Below are positions 25,991 to 34,873 of a stretch of 64,000 bases of DNA, piece by piece (within the stretch, counting starts at the first letter, position 1; every line of letters begins with the position of its first letter). The notes below the pieces were generated by a model that was not told where the DNA came from, did no database searches, and saw only the letters and a list, made by a program, of their open reading frames with translations. The DNA comes from Flavobacterium cupreum (GTDB lineage Bacteria > Bacteroidota > Bacteroidia > Flavobacteriales > Flavobacteriaceae): positions 62,001 through 126,000 of the forward strand of contig NZ_QWDM01000002.1 in the NCBI RefSeq assembly GCF_003996965.1, read 5' to 3'. A program made the position numbers and the translations under genes.

Positions 25991-26968
25991 ATGACAAAAT
26001 ATACCGTAAGAAAATATCAAAAAAGTGATTATAAAACCTGGAATGCATTTGTTGCCCAGGCCAAGAATGCTACGTTTTTATTTCACAGGGATTTCATGGA
26101 ATATCATGCAGATCGTTTTGAAGATTTTTCGCTTATGGTATTCGAAAATCAAATAGTAAAAGCAATTTTACCCGGTAATAAACAAGGAAAATTGGTGCAT
26201 TCACATCAGGGATTAACGTATGGAGGACTGGTGTATGAGGGAAGTACAAAACTAGCGTCGGTAATCGAGATTTTTAAGGCTATTTTATTTTTTCTAAAGG
26301 AAAATGGATTCGAAAAATTGTACTTCAAAGCGATTCCGTCCATTTATCATCTCCAGCCTGCTGACGAAATTTTATACAGTTTGTTTTTAGCTGACGCCAA
26401 ACTGGTCCGGCGCGATTCGCTTTCCGTAATTGATTTATCACAAGAAAAAAACATTTCAAAAATCAGGAAAAGAGGTATTCAGAAAGCCATTTCAAATCAA
26501 TTGATTATTAAAGAAGAAAATGATTTTGAATCCTTTTGGAATGAAATCCTGATTCCGAATTTAGCCGACAAACACCAGGCAAAACCAGTTCATTCAATAG
26601 CCGAAATGAATCAGCTAAAAGCACTTTTCCCGAATCATATACATCAGTTTAATGTGTACTCCGATACTAAAATTGTGGCAGGAACTACTATTTTTGAAAC
26701 CGAAACAGTAGCGCATTGCCAGTATATTTCGAAAAATGAAAAGCAGGGCAACCTGGGCAGTTTAGATTACTTGTTTCAGTATTTAATTCAGGAAAGATTT
26801 GCCGGAAAGAGGTTTTTCGATTTTGGAATTTCGAATGAAAATCAGGGGAAAAACCTTAATGAAGGATTATCGTACTGGAAAGAAAGTTTTGGTGCCGGTA
26901 CCATAATTCATGATTTTTATGAAGTGGAAACCGCAAATTATAGTAAATTAGAAACCGTACTTATCTAA
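25991..26968 (+). CDS. FemAB/GNAT-like acyltransferase of the glycan locus
   Basis: 325 residues. The two-lobed pattern with YTVRKYQKSDYKTWNAFV at the start, KIRKRGIQKA in the middle, KIVAGTTIFET and the acceptor-side RFFDFGISNE near the end fits the FemAB-like branch of the GNAT superfamily. It is followed by the FdtB-like aminotransferase 12 bases later, as often seen in surface-sugar clusters where such enzymes N-acylate an amino sugar. It may be the acyltransferase step after FdtB, but an FdtC-type enzyme is usually of a different fold, so this is inference. Confidence 0.7.
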   Translation: MTKYTVRKYQKSDYKTWNAFVAQAKNATFLFHRDFMEYHADRFEDFSLMVFENQIVKAILPGNKQGKLVHSHQGLTYGGLVYEGSTKLASVIEIFKAILFFLKENGFEKLYFKAIPSIYHLQPADEILYSLFLADAKLVRRDSLSVIDLSQEKNISKIRKRGIQKAISNQLIIKEENDFESFWNEILIPNLADKHQAKPVHSIAEMNQLKALFPNHIHQFNVYSDTKIVAGTTIFETETVAHCQYISKNEKQGNLGSLDYLFQYLIQERFAGKRFFDFGISNENQGKNLNEGLSYWKESFGAGTIIHDFYEVETANYSKLETVLI

Positions 26969-26980
26969 TCAGACAAATAC

Positions 26981-28117
26981 ATGATACCCTTTCTGGATCT
27001 TAAAAAAATAAACAAACCGTATGAAACTGCTTTTCAGGAAAAACTGAAATCGGTTTTGGATAACGGCTGGTATATTTTAGGAAAAGAAGTAGAAACATTC
27101 GAAAAAGCTTTCGCGGCCTATTGTAAAACCGATTATTGTATTGGAGTGGGAAATGGCCTGGATGCGTTGGTGTTGATCTTTAAAGGCTATATAACATTAG
27201 GAAAACTGCAAAAAGGAGATGAAGTTATAGTGCCTGCCAATACCTATATTGCCAGTATTCTGGCCATTGTTGAAGCCGGTTTAGTCCCCGTTCTGGTGGA
27301 ACCAAAATTAGAAACCTACAATCTTAATCCGGATCTGATTCAGGAAAAAATCAATTCGAAAACAAAAGCTATTCTGGCCGTACATTTATACGGACAACTG
27401 GCAGAAATGGATCAAATTAACGAAATTGCAAACCGAAATAATCTGCTAGTGGTTGAAGACGCCGCGCAATCGCATGGGGCTTTTGAAAATTCCAATAAGG
27501 TGAAAATTCCAAATTCCAAAAATGGCACTTTGATCGAAGTTAAAAAGTCTTCAGCCGCAATGGCGTACAGCTTTTATCCCGGGAAAAATCTGGGTGCATT
27601 AGGAGACGGCGGAGCGATAACTACAAACGATTCAGCATTAGCAAAAGTGCTTTTTTCGCTACGAAATTATGGTTCTGAAAAAAAATATTATAACGAATAC
27701 ATTGGCGTTAATTCAAGACTGAATGAAATTCAGGCCGCTTTTTTGAATCTCAAATTACCAAATTTAGATGCCGATAACGACAGACGCAGAAGTATAGCCA
27801 AACGATATTTAGCCGAAATTAAAAACGACAAAATAGTGCTTCCGGCTTGGGATTTTTCAAACAATCATGTCTTTCATTTGTTTGTTGTCCGAACTTCAGA
27901 TCGCGAAGATTTACAGGAATATTTAACTCAGAATACAATTCAGACCGTTATTCATTATCCAATTCCGGTACATAAGCAAAAAGCGTTTTCAGACTGGAAT
28001 CATTTATCATTTCCTATTACGGAAAAAATCCACAAGGAAGTTTTGAGTCTGCCCATGAGTCCGGTTTTGACAGCAGGTGAAGTGGATTGTATTATTGATG
28101 TTTTAAATAGATACTAA
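26981..28117 (+). CDS. fdtB: DegT/DnrJ/EryC1/StrS aminotransferase, FdtB/QdtB-like
   Basis: PLP enzyme expected to transaminate a dTDP-3-keto-6-deoxyhexose to the 3-amino sugar. 378 residues. GNGLDAL and PANTYIAS bind PLP, VVEDAAQSHGA has the cofactor-ring Asp, and SFYPGKNLGALGDGGAI contains the internal-aldimine Lys. Between QSHGA and AYSFYPGKN there are about ten more residues than usual in the family, encoded by DNA containing the AAATTCC repeat word. The partner ketoisomerase fdtA lies 9 kb downstream beyond the RHS island. The stop overlaps the flippase ATG by one base. Confidence 0.85.
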   Translation: MIPFLDLKKINKPYETAFQEKLKSVLDNGWYILGKEVETFEKAFAAYCKTDYCIGVGNGLDALVLIFKGYITLGKLQKGDEVIVPANTYIASILAIVEAGLVPVLVEPKLETYNLNPDLIQEKINSKTKAILAVHLYGQLAEMDQINEIANRNNLLVVEDAAQSHGAFENSNKVKIPNSKNGTLIEVKKSSAAMAYSFYPGKNLGALGDGGAITTNDSALAKVLFSLRNYGSEKKYYNEYIGVNSRLNEIQAAFLNLKLPNLDADNDRRRSIAKRYLAEIKNDKIVLPAWDFSNNHVFHLFVVRTSDREDLQEYLTQNTIQTVIHYPIPVHKQKAFSDWNHLSFPITEKIHKEVLSLPMSPVLTAGEVDCIIDVLNRY

Positions 28118-29601
28118 TGTCCAAGAGTAAGTCATATCAGCAAATTTTAAAGACGACTTCTCTTTTTGGCGGAGTTCAATTTTTCACAATAATCATTTCG
28201 GTAATTCGAACCAAATTTATTGCAGTTTTTATAGGCCCGACAGGCATGGGTATAATTACTTTGCTAAATTCGACAATTAATGTATTAAGTGGAATTTCAG
28301 GTTTAGGAATTGAAACTAGCGCTATTAAAAATATTTCTGAAAAGTATCAAGATGAAAATTTAAAAAGTATTTCCAAACTAGTTGCCGTAGTAAAAAAAAT
28401 GATGCTAATTACGGGCATTTTTGGGACGCTATTGACTATTTTGTTTTCGAAATGGCTTAGTATTTTTACATTTGGAAACACGAATCAAATGTATTCTTTT
28501 ATTTTTTTGTCGATAACATTATTATTTAAACAAATAACATCCGGACAATTAATAATTTTACAGGGATTGAGAAGAATCAGGCTTTTAGCTAAAGCAAATT
28601 TATACGGAAATTTATTTGGCTTATTGTTTTCGATTCCTCTATATTTTTTTTTAAAAATTGATGCAATTGTACCCACTATCATTATAACTTCTTTGTCTGC
28701 CTTGTTGTTTTCTTTTTATTTTTCAAACAAAATAAAGATTGAAAAAGAAGAAATTGATATCGCTTATTTCGCAACTGAAGGGAGAATTATCATTAAGCTT
28801 GGAATAATGCTTACTTTAAGTGGACTTTTGACATTATTGTCTACGTATCTAATTCAGGTTTTCATTAGTTACGTTAGTAATGTCGAGCAGGTCGGTTTTT
28901 ATAATGCCGGTTTTACGCTTTTAAATTCGTACGTCGGAATTATTTTTACGGCTATGAGCACCGATTATTTCCCCAGATTGGCTGCTATAAATAATGATAG
29001 TGAAAAAATTAAGGTAAGTGTAACGCAACAATCTTTTATTTCAATTTTAATAATTACACCTATTATAGTGTTGTTTTTAACCTTTATTCCCTTGATTGTA
29101 AAAGTTGTATATACTTCAAAATTCACCGCAATAGTGCCAATGGTCTGTTTTGGTATTTTGGGAATGCTATTTCGGGCAGTTTCATGGTCTATGGGCTATA
29201 TTTTAATTGCTAAAGGAGATTCTAAAATGTTTATTAAAACGGCTGTTTTATTTAATATTCTATCGCTTATAATGAATGCTTTTGCTTACCATTTTTATGG
29301 TTTGGAAGGCCTAGGAATTAGTTTTCTGATTTATTATAGTTTTCATTTCCTGATTTTAAAGATTATAACAAAAAAGCGATACGGTTTTTATTATGAAAAA
29401 GAATTTTATGGTATTTACCTAATTTGTTTTGTAGTGTGTATTATTACTTTCTTCTTGAGATATATAGAGTTTGAAGTTTTGAAATATAGTTTAATGGGGT
29501 CAATGTGCTTAATAGCAATAGCTTTTGTTTTGTTTCAAATGAATAAAGTGATGGATTTGAAAAATGTAGTAATATTGCCTTTTAGAAATAAAAATAAATA
29601 G
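28117..29601 (+). CDS. Wzx-type polysaccharide flippase
   Basis: 494 residues with about fourteen membrane segments, as in O-antigen/polysaccharide translocases of the MOP superfamily. The start LFGGVQFFTIIISVIRTKFIAVFIGPTGMG is typical. It would flip the lipid-linked repeat unit across the inner membrane. Lower GC by eye than the aminotransferase before it, as usual for glycan flippases. Tightly packed between fdtB (1-base overlap) and the acyltransferase. Confidence 0.88.
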   Translation: MSKSKSYQQILKTTSLFGGVQFFTIIISVIRTKFIAVFIGPTGMGIITLLNSTINVLSGISGLGIETSAIKNISEKYQDENLKSISKLVAVVKKMMLITGIFGTLLTILFSKWLSIFTFGNTNQMYSFIFLSITLLFKQITSGQLIILQGLRRIRLLAKANLYGNLFGLLFSIPLYFFLKIDAIVPTIIITSLSALLFSFYFSNKIKIEKEEIDIAYFATEGRIIIKLGIMLTLSGLLTLLSTYLIQVFISYVSNVEQVGFYNAGFTLLNSYVGIIFTAMSTDYFPRLAAINNDSEKIKVSVTQQSFISILIITPIIVLFLTFIPLIVKVVYTSKFTAIVPMVCFGILGMLFRAVSWSMGYILIAKGDSKMFIKTAVLFNILSLIMNAFAYHFYGLEGLGISFLIYYSFHFLILKIITKKRYGFYYEKEFYGIYLICFVVCIITFFLRYIEFEVLKYSLMGSMCLIAIAFVLFQMNKVMDLKNVVILPFRNKNK

Positions 29602-29610
29602 TGTTTTTTT

Positions 29611-30345
29611 ATGTATGACAATTTGAGATTAGTTTACAAGCGATTTAAATTTTATTATTCAGTGAACTGGACTAAAACGCTATATTTTAATTTTAAAAAA
29701 TTTCCTTTTGCTATTGCCAAAAAGCTTCCTGTTTTTTTTTATGGAAAGGTCAAGTTTACTTCTATTACTGGTCAAATTGAGATTAAAGCTCACATATATA
29801 AAGGAATGATTGGTTTTGGGCAATCCTATGAAATGAATACTATCCATAGAGGAACAGCTGAGATCAATATAACCGGAAAATTAATTTTTAAAGGGCGTAT
29901 GCAGCTAGGAAAAGATTATTTTATCTTCATAAAAAAGGGCGCATATTGTGAATTAGGTCATATGTCTTCTTTAGGATCAAATGGAAAATTAATATGTACT
30001 GAAAAAATTATTTTAGGAGATTATGCCCGACTAGGATCAGAATGTCAAGTGATAGATACTAATTTTCATCAGATGATTGATACTAAAACTGGTACGATCT
30101 ATAAAATGAGTTTACCTATACAAATTGGAAATTATAATTTTGTTAGTAATAGAGTTTCGATTATGAAAGGAACAAGAACTCCGGATTATTGTACTATTGC
30201 TTCAAATAGTCTATGTAACAAAAATTATTCTTCTTTCGGTGAAAATATCTTAATTGGTGGAGTGCCAGTAAAATTAATTAAAGAAAATATTTCAAGAGAT
30301 TGGGAAGGCGAAAAAGAAAATCTAGAAAAATGGCTTAGTGTTTAG
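29611..30345 (+). CDS. Left-handed beta-helix (hexapeptide) acyltransferase
   Basis: 244 residues. Hexapeptide-repeat region at about residues 80-215 (KIILGDYARLGSECQVIDTNFH, then IQIGNYNFVSNRVSIMKGT and ILIGGVPVKLIKEN) is that of O-acyltransferases that modify sugars. His in NFHQM probably takes the catalytic place. Strongly AT-rich. Last gene of the first glycan block. It could acetylate the polymer or act as the FdtC-type N-acetyltransferase, which I cannot separate from sequence alone. Confidence 0.8.
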   Translation: MYDNLRLVYKRFKFYYSVNWTKTLYFNFKKFPFAIAKKLPVFFYGKVKFTSITGQIEIKAHIYKGMIGFGQSYEMNTIHRGTAEINITGKLIFKGRMQLGKDYFIFIKKGAYCELGHMSSLGSNGKLICTEKIILGDYARLGSECQVIDTNFHQMIDTKTGTIYKMSLPIQIGNYNFVSNRVSIMKGTRTPDYCTIASNSLCNKNYSSFGENILIGGVPVKLIKENISRDWEGEKENLEKWLSV

Positions 30346-30706
30346 TAATTTAAAGCTATGAATACTTTTTTTACTAGCATAATTTTACTCTTCTTTTTGT
30401 AATTCTATGGTTTTGAAGATTTATTATTTGTAATTAAAACAAGATTTAATACCTTAACAAAAGCTATTTAAAATATCTTATTGGCTAGCTTTAAATGGAT
30501 TACTGCTATTCTATTAAATTCATTTAATAGTTTCTTTAAGCCTTATAATACGATCACATTTTGCTTTTTTTGACTAATTTTCACTATAAATATATAGATG
30601 TTTTTAACATTAAATTTTTAATAAATTTCTGAATAAAAAAAAATAGTATTTTCCTTTCTTGGTATAAAGTTTTTGCTACTTTTGCGCAAATTAATTTACT
30701 ATTGAA
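30346..30706. other. 360-base AT-rich intergenic region at the start of the RHS island
   Basis: No gene seen. A perfect small hairpin (CTATTAAA-TTCA-TTTAATAG, 30511-30530) may end the first glycan block, although the following T run is short. A -7 box TACTTTTG at 30677-30684 with a TTG at 30659-30661 lies just before the next gene. Confidence 0.5.
30677..30684 (+). promoter_or_regulatory. Putative -7 promoter box of the tail-fibre-like gene
   Basis: TACTTTTG matches TAnnTTTG, 22 bases ahead of the ATG at 30707. Confidence 0.5.
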
Positions 30707-31699
30707 ATGGGAAGAATTATTAGAAAAAAGTGTTTAGGGATTGTTTTTTTAATGGCATTACAAGCAAGTGCCCAAATTAGCACAGGAACAGGTGGTGCAG
30801 CCAGTGTATTAGCTAATGCACCTGCAACCAATACTAATGTAGGTATAGGAATTACTAATCCTACCGCTAAACTACAAGTTAATGGTGATATTAAAGGAGT
30901 ACAAGGTTTTTTTTCAAATTCATTGCCAAACGGCTCCACTTTTTCAGGATGGCAAGAAAGGAATGATAAATGTTTGGTATTATCGGGAGGTGCATTAGTT
31001 GGAACTGGCCCCGGATATTTAAATACAAGAACATTTCAGTTTTTTGATTTTCCTCAATCAAATATTGATGCGAAATCATTGTCCTATTTCATAATAGGTG
31101 ATAGAAGTGATAATAATAGATTAACATTTTTTTCAGAGACAGGCGGAAAATCGAGCTTTTTATTAGATGATAAATCTCAGACTAATATTTTTGCTGTTAA
31201 TGAAGATGGAAGTGGTAATGTTTTTATGCATTTACCTAAAACCAATTCCAGAGTGGTAATTGGTGGATTCGGGGATTATCTACCGGAGCACAAATTTGTA
31301 GTCAGAGGTAGTGCCAAAATCGAAGGTAATATTTTAACAGACGCAAATATCGGTATTGGAACTTCAAGTTTTACAGATGGAGCTACTACGTATAAACTTT
31401 CGGTAAAAGGAAAAATCAGAGCTGAAGAGATAAAAGTTTATAACACCTGGGCTGATTACGTTTTTAGTCCGTCCTATGAATTGCCAACTTTAAATGCGGT
31501 AGAGACTTTTATCCATAAAAACGGCCATTTACCAAATGTACCATCAGCTAAGGAAATTACGGAAAAAGGTTTGGAACTGGGAGAAATGACCAAAATTCAA
31601 CAGGAAAAAATCGAAGAACTTACCTTGTATTTAATTCAGCAGCATAAAGAAATTGAAGAATTAAAGGCACAGGTTAAAGCATTATTAATTGCAAAATAA
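30707..31699 (+). CDS. Secreted tail-fibre-like surface protein
   Basis: 330 residues, signal peptide (VFLMALQASAQ), then a Gly/Ala/Asn-rich stretch with VGIGITNPTAKLQVNGDIKG. The second half has GNILTDANIGIGTSSF and KLSVKGKIRAEEIKVYNTW, and ends in a predicted coiled coil (residues about 295-325, IQQEKIEELTLYLIQQHKEI). This plan is common among Bacteroidota exported proteins that resemble phage tail fibres. It often stands just ahead of a T9SS-sorted small protein and a large RHS gene, as here. Surface location is inferred. Confidence 0.7.
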   Translation: MGRIIRKKCLGIVFLMALQASAQISTGTGGAASVLANAPATNTNVGIGITNPTAKLQVNGDIKGVQGFFSNSLPNGSTFSGWQERNDKCLVLSGGALVGTGPGYLNTRTFQFFDFPQSNIDAKSLSYFIIGDRSDNNRLTFFSETGGKSSFLLDDKSQTNIFAVNEDGSGNVFMHLPKTNSRVVIGGFGDYLPEHKFVVRGSAKIEGNILTDANIGIGTSSFTDGATTYKLSVKGKIRAEEIKVYNTWADYVFSPSYELPTLNAVETFIHKNGHLPNVPSAKEITEKGLELGEMTKIQQEKIEELTLYLIQQHKEIEELKAQVKALLIAK

Positions 31700-31724
31700 A
31701 CGTTCCGTTTTTATTAGAGAATAT

Positions 31725-32180
31725 ATGAAACACTACATAACGCTCTTCGTATTAGGATTTTCACTCTTAACAAATGCGCAAACAAACAAAATTGGCTTTG
31801 ACTATGATGCTGCCGGAAATCAGATTAAACGCTATTTGTGTATAAATTGCCGTACGACAACTGAAAAAACTACTGATGTAAAGGAAATCGATTCACTTAC
31901 AGAAAAGGATTTGCAGAAATTTTATAGTGAAGATGTGATTTCCTATTATCCAAATCCCGTTAAAGAGGAATTGTATCTGAAATGGGAATTTTCAAGCGAT
32001 AATACAGTGTCTTCTATACACGTAAATAACATCAATGGTCAGGTTTTAAAGGCGGTATCCAATCTGCAGCAACTGACTACTCAGACTCTTGCTTTTGCAC
32101 CCTATCCTTCAGGCCTCTATTTAGTGGTGCTCAATTATAGTAATGGCCGGCAAAAGACCATTAAAATCATCAAAAAATAA
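31725..32180 (+). CDS. Small T9SS-sorted protein with one RHS/YD-type motif
   Basis: 151 residues from the ATG at 31725; the longer frame from 31689 would start inside the previous gene. Signal peptide (LFVLGFSLLTNAQ), then FDYDAAGNQIKRY, which is a single YD/RHS repeat motif. A type A T9SS sorting domain follows from about residue 75: SYYPNPVKEELYL, an INGQVL core and the final GLYLVVL...KIIKK. It would cross the outer membrane by the type IX system. Such a protein typically precedes a large RHS gene in flavobacteria. Here no RHS gene follows, only toxin-tip remnants. Confidence 0.75.
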   Translation: MKHYITLFVLGFSLLTNAQTNKIGFDYDAAGNQIKRYLCINCRTTTEKTTDVKEIDSLTEKDLQKFYSEDVISYYPNPVKEELYLKWEFSSDNTVSSIHVNNINGQVLKAVSNLQQLTTQTLAFAPYPSGLYLVVLNYSNGRQKTIKIIKK

Positions 32181-32215
32181 ATTTTGATTGTAATTTTTAA
32201 GATTATAATTCCTGA

Positions 32216-32404
32216 ACAAAACGGGTAAATTATTCTAAAAATTCAGTTTTCTTAGCAGCGAAAGAAGGACCATTTGGTTATATTAGTGAAGTGCCTTTGG
32301 GTGGTGAAAGATATTTAGAAAGAGCCGCATATGAATTTGAATGGTATTTAGGAAATCGTAGTTCATATGTTTCGGAAGGAATTAATAAATATAAAAAATT
32401 ATGA
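32216..32404 (+). pseudogene. Orphan C-terminal tip of a polymorphic (RHS-type) toxin
   Basis: An open frame of 62 codons with no ATG and a stop just before it (32213). It encodes AAKEGPFGYISEVPLGGERY and ends GINKYKKL. Its TGA overlaps the ATG of the lipoprotein gene at 32401 (ATGA), the usual spacing of a toxin C-terminus and its immunity gene. The N-terminal RHS body that should precede it is absent, so this is most likely what remained after deletion. I do not recognise the toxin family. Confidence 0.5.
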
Positions 32405-33111
32405 AAAAAAATATACTAATTATTATGTTATGCTTATCTGTTTTAGGATGCAAAAGGAAGGAAGGATTAGAACTTGAGATAATAAATAAATCTATTCTTT
32501 CCTTAGTTCCTGAAGATAAGAATACATATAATAATATGGATGACAGTTTAACTAATTATAAATCAAAAACAATTATCGTTTTTAAATTGACAAATTATGA
32601 TTGCAAAAGTTATTATTTTAATTTGAACTATTTTGGTAAATTATATTCTAATTTGGACGGTTTAACAATAAATCAAGCTACAATTTATTTTTATAAAGAT
32701 AATAGAAATAAAGAGGAAAAAGTTAAAGTGAGATACGGTCATCCAAATTTTAATCTTAATCCAAATTCTATATCGAATAAAAGGAATGTTCATATTTTAA
32801 AAATGTTAAATTATTCTACTATGGGTAATGAAAAATATTTTGACAATTCAAATTTTATAATTCATTCAAATGAGACTCTTTATTTTGAAGGGTTTGTAAA
32901 TCTTCCTTATGGAGATCCAATCCAAAATGCTCATGTGGATTTTGATAAAAATGCAAAATATAGTGCTGAAATAACGATGTTTAGTGACTCTACCAACTAT
33001 AAAAAGATGTTGTCAAGACCGATTTTAAGAACTATTCAAAAAAATGGATATCAGGTCTATCATGGTGTAATCAAATCTAAGAACAGAGTTTCGATTAAAT
33101 TTATAGAATAG
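32401..33111 (+). CDS. Lipoprotein, putative immunity protein
   Basis: 236 residues with an N-terminal lipobox (LSVLGC) and an otherwise unassigned beta-rich body with many Asn, Tyr and Lys. Its start is coupled by ATGA to the preceding toxin-tip fragment, the arrangement expected for a cognate immunity gene, and a lipoprotein would suit a toxin acting in the envelope. Low GC relative to the core genes. Immunity function is inferred from position only. Confidence 0.6.
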   Translation: MKKNILIIMLCLSVLGCKRKEGLELEIINKSILSLVPEDKNTYNNMDDSLTNYKSKTIIVFKLTNYDCKSYYFNLNYFGKLYSNLDGLTINQATIYFYKDNRNKEEKVKVRYGHPNFNLNPNSISNKRNVHILKMLNYSTMGNEKYFDNSNFIIHSNETLYFEGFVNLPYGDPIQNAHVDFDKNAKYSAEITMFSDSTNYKKMLSRPILRTIQKNGYQVYHGVIKSKNRVSIKFIE

Positions 33112-33131
33112 GGATTAGGTACCTTCACTAA

Positions 33132-33903
33132 TGCCAGCGCACTCTCATTAGCGCAAAGTACTATTATCGATGGGCAACAGCAGAAGGATTTTGTGGAAGT
33201 TTAGGAGCCACAGCATGGAGCTCAGGACCGGTTAAATTTGCTAACAGCGCAGTGGGAACAATAGCCTTTGGAGCACTAAGCGGAGGTGTAGGAGCTGAAT
33301 TGACAGGAGGTAATTTCTGGCAGGGAGCCGTCACTGGAGGAATTGTTGCCTGGCTGAATCATGTAATGCATCAGATGGATAGTCCTGACGACAACGGCTA
33401 TGATGAAAATGGAAAGCAGATAAACAATAAAGGAGGTGATACTACTGATTACATGTATGATAAAGACGGAAATATCATATCGTCAACTTCTGTTCGATTT
33501 AAAGGAGCTATTTCTAGTAGTGGAGAATTAAGAGGTTATGGCTTTAGGGATTTAGAATGGCTAGTGGAGCTATAACCGATGACTCCCTTAACTTTACGTC
33601 TAATTTATTTGCAGTAGGTGAAATTTATGCAGGAGCCAAATTAACAATAATGGGACTTACAACTGTTTCTAAATCTAGTTTAGGTATTAGAGTTGTTTTA
33701 GGAGGTTCTGAAACAACATTAAAGTCTTCAGTCTATTTCCAAACAACATAGGTATTAATTATAAGATGCCATGGCGGTTACCAACAGTGATGGGTGTTCC
33801 TATAAACAATTTAGGGATTTTTCTAGGACGAAATTCTTCTGTTATTGGTGCTGGAATGATTGTTCACAGAAGCAATACACTTTATAATGGATTTAAACCT
33901 TAA
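33132..33903 (+). pseudogene. RHS C-terminal hinge and toxin domain, frameshifted
   Basis: Three frames read in succession. Frame 1 (33132-33575) encodes TIAFGALSGGVGAELTGGNF and WQGAVTGGIVAWLNHVMHQM, the conserved segment at the end of flavobacterial RHS cores, then a short charged linker. Frame 2 (33557-33751) continues with SGAITDDSLNFTSNLFAVG. Frame 3 (from about 33721 to the TAA at 33901-33903) ends with GIFLGRNSSVIGAGMIVHRS. Homology runs across the two shifts, so this is a broken toxin tip lacking its own start. Upstream at 33121-33150 another frame (FTNASALSLAQ) also reads like RHS core, hinting at a third shift. Confidence 0.65.
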
Positions 33904-34237
33904 AAAGATGGTACAATTAGAAACGGAAATAGCAAACTTTTTTAAATCAACTACAGGTCTAAGAGACATAGATTTAAACACAAATATAGGGGATGAAAAA
34001 TATAAAATATTTGATTTAGATGCTGAAAATTTAATGGAAACGTTCTTTAAAAAGTATAATATTGATTATTCAAATTTCATTGTTAGTAAGTATTTTATAT
34101 ATCCAAATTATTCTTGGAGAAGTTTAGTTTTCATTCGATTATTTTTTGACAAAGTAGAATATCCTTTAAAACCAGCACTCACAATAAAACATTTAATTGA
34201 AGTCGCTAAGAGAAAAGAATGGTTTGATCCATCATAG
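33887..34237 (+). CDS. DUF1493-like protein, putative immunity
   Basis: 116 residues from the ATG at 33887 (an upstream TTG adds nine). The pattern LETEIANFFKSTTGLR, then DLDAENLMETFFKKYNID and the C-terminal PALTIKHLIEVAKRKEWF matches DUF1493, a small acyl-carrier-like family. Its start overlaps the last codons of the broken toxin by 17 bases, so it is placed as the toxin's immunity gene. That role is an inference; the family itself has no proven function that I know. Confidence 0.6.
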   Translation: MDLNLKKMVQLETEIANFFKSTTGLRDIDLNTNIGDEKYKIFDLDAENLMETFFKKYNIDYSNFIVSKYFIYPNYSWRSLVFIRLFFDKVEYPLKPALTIKHLIEVAKRKEWFDPS

Positions 34238-34276
34238 AGACAAGAAAGCCTTTAGGACAAAACTAAAATTTAGATT

Positions 34277-34663
34277 ATGAATAAAAAGGCATTCTTTATA
34301 ATTATGCTCACTTTGGGAATAATAATTTTTATGTATTTAATATCAATTAATAATACTATTCAATCAGAAATAAGTGCTATTCAATATGAGGATAAGATAG
34401 ATAACCTACGGGTTAAAAAAGCTTACAATGAAAGAGGTATATACATTTTAAATGACCAATACTACGTAAATAGCTCCACTTTCATAGTTGGAACTAATAC
34501 AATTAAGATAGAGGATGACGCTATATGGAGACCTAAAGGAAGTGAGCATAAACCAAGGATATCTGATATTGAAGCTCCTTTTATAATTAGCAAAAATAAA
34601 AATAGTGATACTATTTTTATTCAAAAAGACGGCAGTACAATTTCATTGCTTCTGTCAAAATAA
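34277..34663 (+). CDS. Membrane-anchored hypothetical protein, 128 residues
   Basis: One N-terminal membrane segment (FFIIMLTLGIIIFMYLI), then a short extracytoplasmic domain that looks beta-rich (GIYILNDQYYVNSSTFIVG). No family is recognised. It lies 39 bases after the DUF1493 gene in the same AT-rich island and could be another immunity or island gene. Confidence 0.5.
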   Translation: MNKKAFFIIMLTLGIIIFMYLISINNTIQSEISAIQYEDKIDNLRVKKAYNERGIYILNDQYYVNSSTFIVGTNTIKIEDDAIWRPKGSEHKPRISDIEAPFIISKNKNSDTIFIQKDGSTISLLLSK

Positions 34664-34873
34664 AAGAAATAATGTTAATAAATAAATCTTTTCATACCTG
34701 ACAATGTGACGCAAAAAGAGAAAATGTTCTAAAAGTTTCTGATTTCATTTTCGTATAGGGGTGATGGAGCGGTGACGGAGAAATAACCTAGCAAACCTAC
34801 AATGTCAAAATGTCAAAAAATAAGAAGTAAAAATTAAAACAGCAATAACATTGGTAGAGGTTATGAGGTAGTT

